A DNA stretch of 64,000 nucleotides from Prevotella sp. UBA4217 (GTDB lineage: Bacteria > Bacteroidota > Bacteroidia > Bacteroidales > Bacteroidaceae): positions 99,352 through 163,351 of the forward strand of contig DFTH01000005.1 in the NCBI GenBank assembly GCA_002379425.1, written 5' to 3'. The position numbers were made by a program, and so were the translations under genes. Shown here piece by piece: positions 60,710-64,000 of this stretch. The first letter of the stretch is position 1. Each line of letters starts with the position of its first letter. Under the pieces are notes generated by a model, which was not told the origin of the DNA, ran no database searches, and saw nothing but the letters and a program-made list of their open reading frames with translations.

Positions 60710-62212
60710 ATGAAAAGACTATATTACAGTTCCAGTGCCCTTTCCGCTCCGCATATCGGAGTCGTGATCGACGATATCCTCGACGGCAGGCAGAAAGGCG
60801 ACGAGATCTACTGGGCCTATTGCCATGGAGCACTTTCCACCTGTTTTATGAATCTCGACAGTTACCCCTGCGACTGCCGCTTCTGCCACAAGATGTACCG
60901 CGAGTACCAGCGCATCTATGGGGCCGGTGTCCATATTATACCTATCAAGAAGGAAGACCTGAAGCACCACGACGTGTCGTTCGACTTCCATCACGCTGAC
61001 GAACTGGAGGAGTTTACCTACCGCGACATCAAGGTCGGCAGGTCCGTCCTCTCCTTATACTACACGACGACGCGCGACCTCGACCTGGCCCGCTACGACG
61101 AGTTCCATGAATATGCCCTGCCCCTGGTCCGCGAACTCTGCGACCTTATCGACAAGGCCTACGCACTGATAGACCAGATAAGGCCCGACGTGATCATCGT
61201 CCATAATGGACGCCTCTACGAGAACCGCTTCTTCTTCGACATCGCCAAGAAACTGGGCATCAAGTTCAAGGCCGTCGAGACGGTGGGCGGCCATGGGGAG
61301 CCTTACGCCAAGATGAGTTATCCCGATGCCATGCCTCATAACATTGAGAAATGGAACCAACTGGCCATCACCACGTGGGAGAAGAGCGACGAGCCCGAAG
61401 AGGATAAGATCAAGAAGGGCTCCTCATTCTTTGAGCGCAGGCGCAAGGGCGAGGTGGTGGTCGATGTGAAGGCCTACGTCACTGAACAGAAGAAGGGCCT
61501 GCTGCCCGATGGCTTTGATGCCAGCAAGCGCAACATCGTCTTGTTCACCTCGTCGCAGGACGAACTCGTCGCCCTCGGTGACGACTGGAGCGAGAACAGG
61601 GTCTTCCCCAGCCAGCATGAGGCCATCGACTATATCCTCACGCATAGCGCGGGCGACGTACATTATTATATAAGGATACACCCCAACCTGAAGGGCATCA
61701 CCCACCGCGACCATCTCGACCTCTACCAATACGACGAACTGCCCTACGTCACGGTCATCCCGCCCGAGAGCAAGGTGAGCAGTTACGACCTGATGGATGC
61801 CTGCGAGAAGGTCGTCTCCTTCGGCTCCACCACTGGTCTGGAGGCCTGCTACTGGGGCAAGCCGTCCGTCCTCATCGGGCACTGCGGCTTTGAGGCCTGC
61901 GGCGCACTCTACCAAGTTAAGAAACGGGAAGAAGTCATGCCCTTCATAGAGGGCGACATTCCTCCCAAGCCCCGTATGGCCGCCATCAGGTTCGCCTACT
62001 TCCTGCTCGACAGGAAATACAAGGTCGATCATACACATATCGATATCGACGTGAAGATCAGGCGTCACTTCAAATGGGACTTCACCTATACGTCCTATTT
62101 CAAACTCTTTGGTTCTGAGACGCTCTACCAACTGGCATATTTCTGGAACTGCATCTTCCTGCGGCATTTCAATAAGCCCAGGTTCCACTTCCCCTGGATG
62201 GTCAAGAAATAA
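60710..62212 (+). CDS. Capsule-type glycosyltransferase-like protein
   Basis: 500 residues, last gene of the operon. It resembles capsular polysaccharide synthesis transferases of the GT-B type: DVIIVHNGRLYENRFFFDIAKKLGIKFKAVETVG in the N-terminal domain and RIHPNLKG, SSYDLMDACEKVVSFGSTTGLEACYWGKPSVLIG in the donor-binding domain. No membrane segment. An unusual CDCRFCHKMY stretch near residue 57 has three close Cys. It ties the acyl-chain enzymes to assembly of a surface glycan or glycolipid (inference). Confidence 0.75.
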   Translation: MKRLYYSSSALSAPHIGVVIDDILDGRQKGDEIYWAYCHGALSTCFMNLDSYPCDCRFCHKMYREYQRIYGAGVHIIPIKKEDLKHHDVSFDFHHADELEEFTYRDIKVGRSVLSLYYTTTRDLDLARYDEFHEYALPLVRELCDLIDKAYALIDQIRPDVIIVHNGRLYENRFFFDIAKKLGIKFKAVETVGGHGEPYAKMSYPDAMPHNIEKWNQLAITTWEKSDEPEEDKIKKGSSFFERRRKGEVVVDVKAYVTEQKKGLLPDGFDASKRNIVLFTSSQDELVALGDDWSENRVFPSQHEAIDYILTHSAGDVHYYIRIHPNLKGITHRDHLDLYQYDELPYVTVIPPESKVSSYDLMDACEKVVSFGSTTGLEACYWGKPSVLIGHCGFEACGALYQVKKREEVMPFIEGDIPPKPRMAAIRFAYFLLDRKYKVDHTHIDIDVKIRRHFKWDFTYTSYFKLFGSETLYQLAYFWNCIFLRHFNKPRFHFPWMVKK

Positions 62213-62396
62213 GATACTGTGATTTTACTATCCTCAGGACTATTTACCTGAAAAGTGTGATTTTGTGTGTTTTTTCTTTATATCGCCACATAAGTTCCTT
62301 ATTTTTAGCGTCTTACATCCTCTCAAAGCACCAAAAAAATGTGCTTTTGTGTGTTTTTTTCCTTTAAAAAACATGTAATCTTTTAAATATAATCTC
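62213..62396. other. AT-rich intergenic region with T-rich direct repeat
   Basis: No gene visible. TTTTGTGTGTTTTTT occurs at 62261-62275 and again at 62345-62359, offset 84 bases, each preceded by an A-run and GTG(A/C). Base composition changes sharply here from GC-rich operon DNA to AT-rich DNA. Confidence 0.5.
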
Positions 62397-62404
62397 TATA
62401 TTTG
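62397..62404 (+). promoter_or_regulatory. Promoter box of the DUF3244 fragment
   Basis: TATATTTG, 35 bases before the ATG of the truncated DUF3244 gene. Confidence 0.5.
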
Positions 62405-62439
62405 CGGATGAATTATATTATCAACAAAAATTAGAGATT

Positions 62440-62550
62440 ATGATTACATCCAGCACATTGGTTCTTCCCTCTACGCTCTCAGGCGAATATGAACTCCGCC
62501 TCATACCCTTCTCCGCCACCTGTTATTATAGGGGATACCTTATATTCTAA
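62440..62550 (+). pseudogene. Truncated DUF3244 gene (C-terminal 36 codons)
   Basis: Encodes LVLPSTLSGEYELRLIPFSA...YYRGYLIF, matching the C-terminus of the complete DUF3244 protein at 40780-41136 (LPSSLSGEYEIRLIWGNWYFYG). It keeps a promoter box and an ATG but lacks the signal peptide and most of the domain, so it appears to be a deletion remnant, or a small protein reusing the old promoter. Confidence 0.7.
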
Positions 62551-62591
62551 GGGCTTCAGCAAAAAAAATGGTCAATTTAAATGATGAAGAA

Positions 62592-63134
62592 ATGAAAAAA
62601 ATAGAATTAGTGATAAGCGTTCTTCTGTCATGTATAATGTCTTTTTCATGTAACAATGATGACGATCAAGTAGATGCAGGCACTCTCATTCGCCAAAAGG
62701 AATCTGATGTTTCAGTAACAAGTTTCCTTGACAATATACTACCATTGAATGCTAATGATCATCTTGCAATAGGGTTCTTCACTACACCAGAGTACACAAG
62801 GAATGATGCTCACTATGTCATAAATAGTTTAGAGGAGTTGATGGTAGCCTATAATGAAGACTATGGGCCTAAATTGTCGGACCTTAGTATAGACTTTAGA
62901 ACAAGCACCCTGATTGTGGGACAGGAACGGATAGATAGTGGAAACATACTTCCTGGAAGAAAACTCAGGCAGTCTTTGTATGATAATCAGGATCATTATG
63001 TTCTTTACTTGGATTATGAAGGAATAGATAGGGATGATGTTGTTGAACTGAATGATCCAAGACTCGTGTATTACTGGGGTGTTTATCCTAAATTGAGTGA
63101 CAAAGAAATTATTATTAAAGTGACATTGAAATGA
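62592..63134 (+). CDS. Hypothetical lipoprotein (180 residues)
   Basis: Start at 62592 (MKKIELVI) gives a lipoprotein signal with MSFSCNN as lipobox; the longer frame from 62568 adds eight polar residues. The mature part (NDHLAIGFFTTPEY, STLIVGQERIDSGNILPG, YVLYLDYEGID) looks beta-rich. AT-rich codon use contrasts with the upstream operon, suggesting separate acquisition. Not recognised as a known family. Confidence 0.65.
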   Translation: MKKIELVISVLLSCIMSFSCNNDDDQVDAGTLIRQKESDVSVTSFLDNILPLNANDHLAIGFFTTPEYTRNDAHYVINSLEELMVAYNEDYGPKLSDLSIDFRTSTLIVGQERIDSGNILPGRKLRQSLYDNQDHYVLYLDYEGIDRDDVVELNDPRLVYYWGVYPKLSDKEIIIKVTLK

Positions 63135-63231
63135 AGAGACAATCGTTATTCTTACAGGAACTTATTTCTTAACTATTTCGTCAGACAGTCAGACAAAAAC
63201 AGAAAAAATTATCATTTATAAATAGAGTAAC

Positions 63232-63609
63232 ATGAAAAAGATAGTATTTACCATTTTGTTTGCAACACTATTTGTTGCATGTGATAAAGATACAGGTGAT
63301 CACAATCTTGTAACATCACCTAATTCAACCCCAGATTTAACCCAAATCAGAATTAAAGAAAGACCTAGTGAAACACTTGAATTTATTGGAGAAATAGGTG
63401 TAGATTTTGATACTGCGTTAGATTCTCTTCGGAAAATAAAACACATTCCTTCCGAGATAACCAAACAACCATTAGAAGTTTTATTTGATTATGATAACAG
63501 GTCGTTCTTCGGTATAGTTTATGGCGGATGTGGAAACTACTCGGACGTGCTTGATACAAAAGGCAACTATTATTTGAGATCGTGGTATAGTTCGGAAGAG
63601 GCACTATAG
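63232..63609 (+). CDS. Hypothetical small lipoprotein (125 residues)
   Basis: MKKIVFTILFATLFVACDKD is a clear lipoprotein signal. The rest (TLEFIGEIGVDFDTALDSLRKIKHI, SFFGIVYGGCGNYSDVLD) is unfamiliar, with one further Cys. AT-rich like its neighbour and probably acquired with it; function unknown. Confidence 0.65.
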   Translation: MKKIVFTILFATLFVACDKDTGDHNLVTSPNSTPDLTQIRIKERPSETLEFIGEIGVDFDTALDSLRKIKHIPSEITKQPLEVLFDYDNRSFFGIVYGGCGNYSDVLDTKGNYYLRSWYSSEEAL

Positions 63610-63754
63610 TGGAGAAGGATTTAATATCGACAATTTGTCGTAGGGACAAGCGTGTGGGAATCTGTTTACACCCATGATGTTTGAGCGAAATAGCAAACTC
63701 ATGACATTGTTAGTAATTGCCCCATGATGAACACATAGTATTAGACTAATGGAG

Positions 63755-63787
63755 GGTGCCGCCCTGTGACGGGGTGGTGCCTTTTTT
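63755..63787 (+). terminator. Terminator after the lipoprotein genes
   Basis: GGTGCCGCCC (63755-63764) pairs with GGGTGGTGCC (63772-63781), using several G-T pairs, followed by TTTTTT. The stretch 63610-63754 holds nothing recognisable. Confidence 0.65.
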
Positions 63788-63840
63788 CGTCGTGCTTAAA
63801 GACACTGCCCTCAGTGTGCTCCTTCGCGTGCGCAGGCGTA

Positions 63841-63972
63841 GTAGTTGTCTTAAGCCAAAAACAAGTGTCCCACGTGTCCCATCTGTCCAAGAAGGATAGT
63901 CAGCACCGTGGACAGGTGGAACAGATGGGACACATAAAAAGTGGGTAAGACAACTACCACGCACGCGCGCGA
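63841..63972. repeat. Dispersed palindromic element, copy 3 (long form)
   Basis: Outer arms GTAGTTGTCTTA (63841-63852) and TAAGACAACTAC (63946-63957), inner arms GTGTCCCATCTGT (63874-63886) and ACAGATGGGACAC (63921-63933), then an alternating GC tract (63963-63972). Same architecture as copies at 5-75 and 31936-32050. Confidence 0.8.
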
Positions 63973-64000
63973 AGGCACTTTTCTGGAATAGGAAGGCTGT

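Noticed and set aside
1..64000. tRNA genes, prophage or integrase genes
   Set aside because: No cloverleaf sequences, integrase, transposase or phage structural genes were found despite the M15, VirE and HU-like genes.

Overview
The window is chromosomal DNA of a glycan-degrading Bacteroidales bacterium, most likely Prevotella-like. The basis is: many promoters of the Bacteroidota type (TTTG, about 20 bases, TAnnTTTG), two SusC/SusD loci, a porU-porV-ispF block as in Porphyromonas gingivalis, short type IX secretion tails on secreted glycosidases, and the VirE/HU-like/smalltalk genes common in Prevotella and Bacteroides. No tRNA, rRNA or CRISPR array was seen.

Layout. (1) 76-14101: an arabinan/xylan-type locus with three GH43 enzymes, a sensor histidine kinase and a minus-strand susC-susD-glycan-binding lipoprotein-GH43 operon, preceded by its probable regulator (14268-17237), a membrane sensor fused directly to an AraC-type DNA-binding domain. 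(2) 17252-27449: a starch/maltodextrin (Sus-like) locus with LacI-family regulator, MFS transporter and divergent susC-susD-susE-susF. Two tandem PAP2 phosphatase lipoproteins follow (27611-30536). A GH13 alpha-amylase with a starch-binding module lies at 41327-43354. The same LacI-type operator stands upstream of susC, of the PAP2 pair and of the amylase; at susC and amylase it sits at exactly the same distance from the promoter. (3) 30546-41136: an accessory region with a VirE-type ATPase, a small zinc-ribbon protein, an M15 peptidase, an M13 peptidase, small unknown genes, an AlbA_2/ATPase gene that appears to have inserted between a promoter and its gene leaving a 22-bp direct repeat, an HU-like protein and a smalltalk peptide. 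(4) 43361-54856: core genes, namely two glycosyltransferases, ispF, porV, porU, an FAH-family hydrolase, and tsf, rpsB, rpsI, rplM with a long structured rplM leader. (5) 55350-62212: an eight-gene operon (adenylating ligase, GNAT, ACP, KASIII-like synthase, second ACP, SDR reductase, AAC(3)-fold acyltransferase, capsule-type transferase), which looks like a dedicated acyl-chain pathway for decorating a surface glycan. (6) 62213-64000: an AT-rich end with a DUF3244 fragment and two small lipoproteins.

Noncoding signals of interest are a standalone structured RNA candidate (about 45571-45805), a structured leader with possible pseudoknot (35553-35733), and a dispersed palindromic element present at both window ends and in front of the VirE gene. 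The strongest candidates for undescribed biology are the acyl-glycan operon, the direct-repeat-flanked AlbA_2 insertion, the two RNA candidates, the LacI operator geometry and the half-dead tandem PAP2 proteins.
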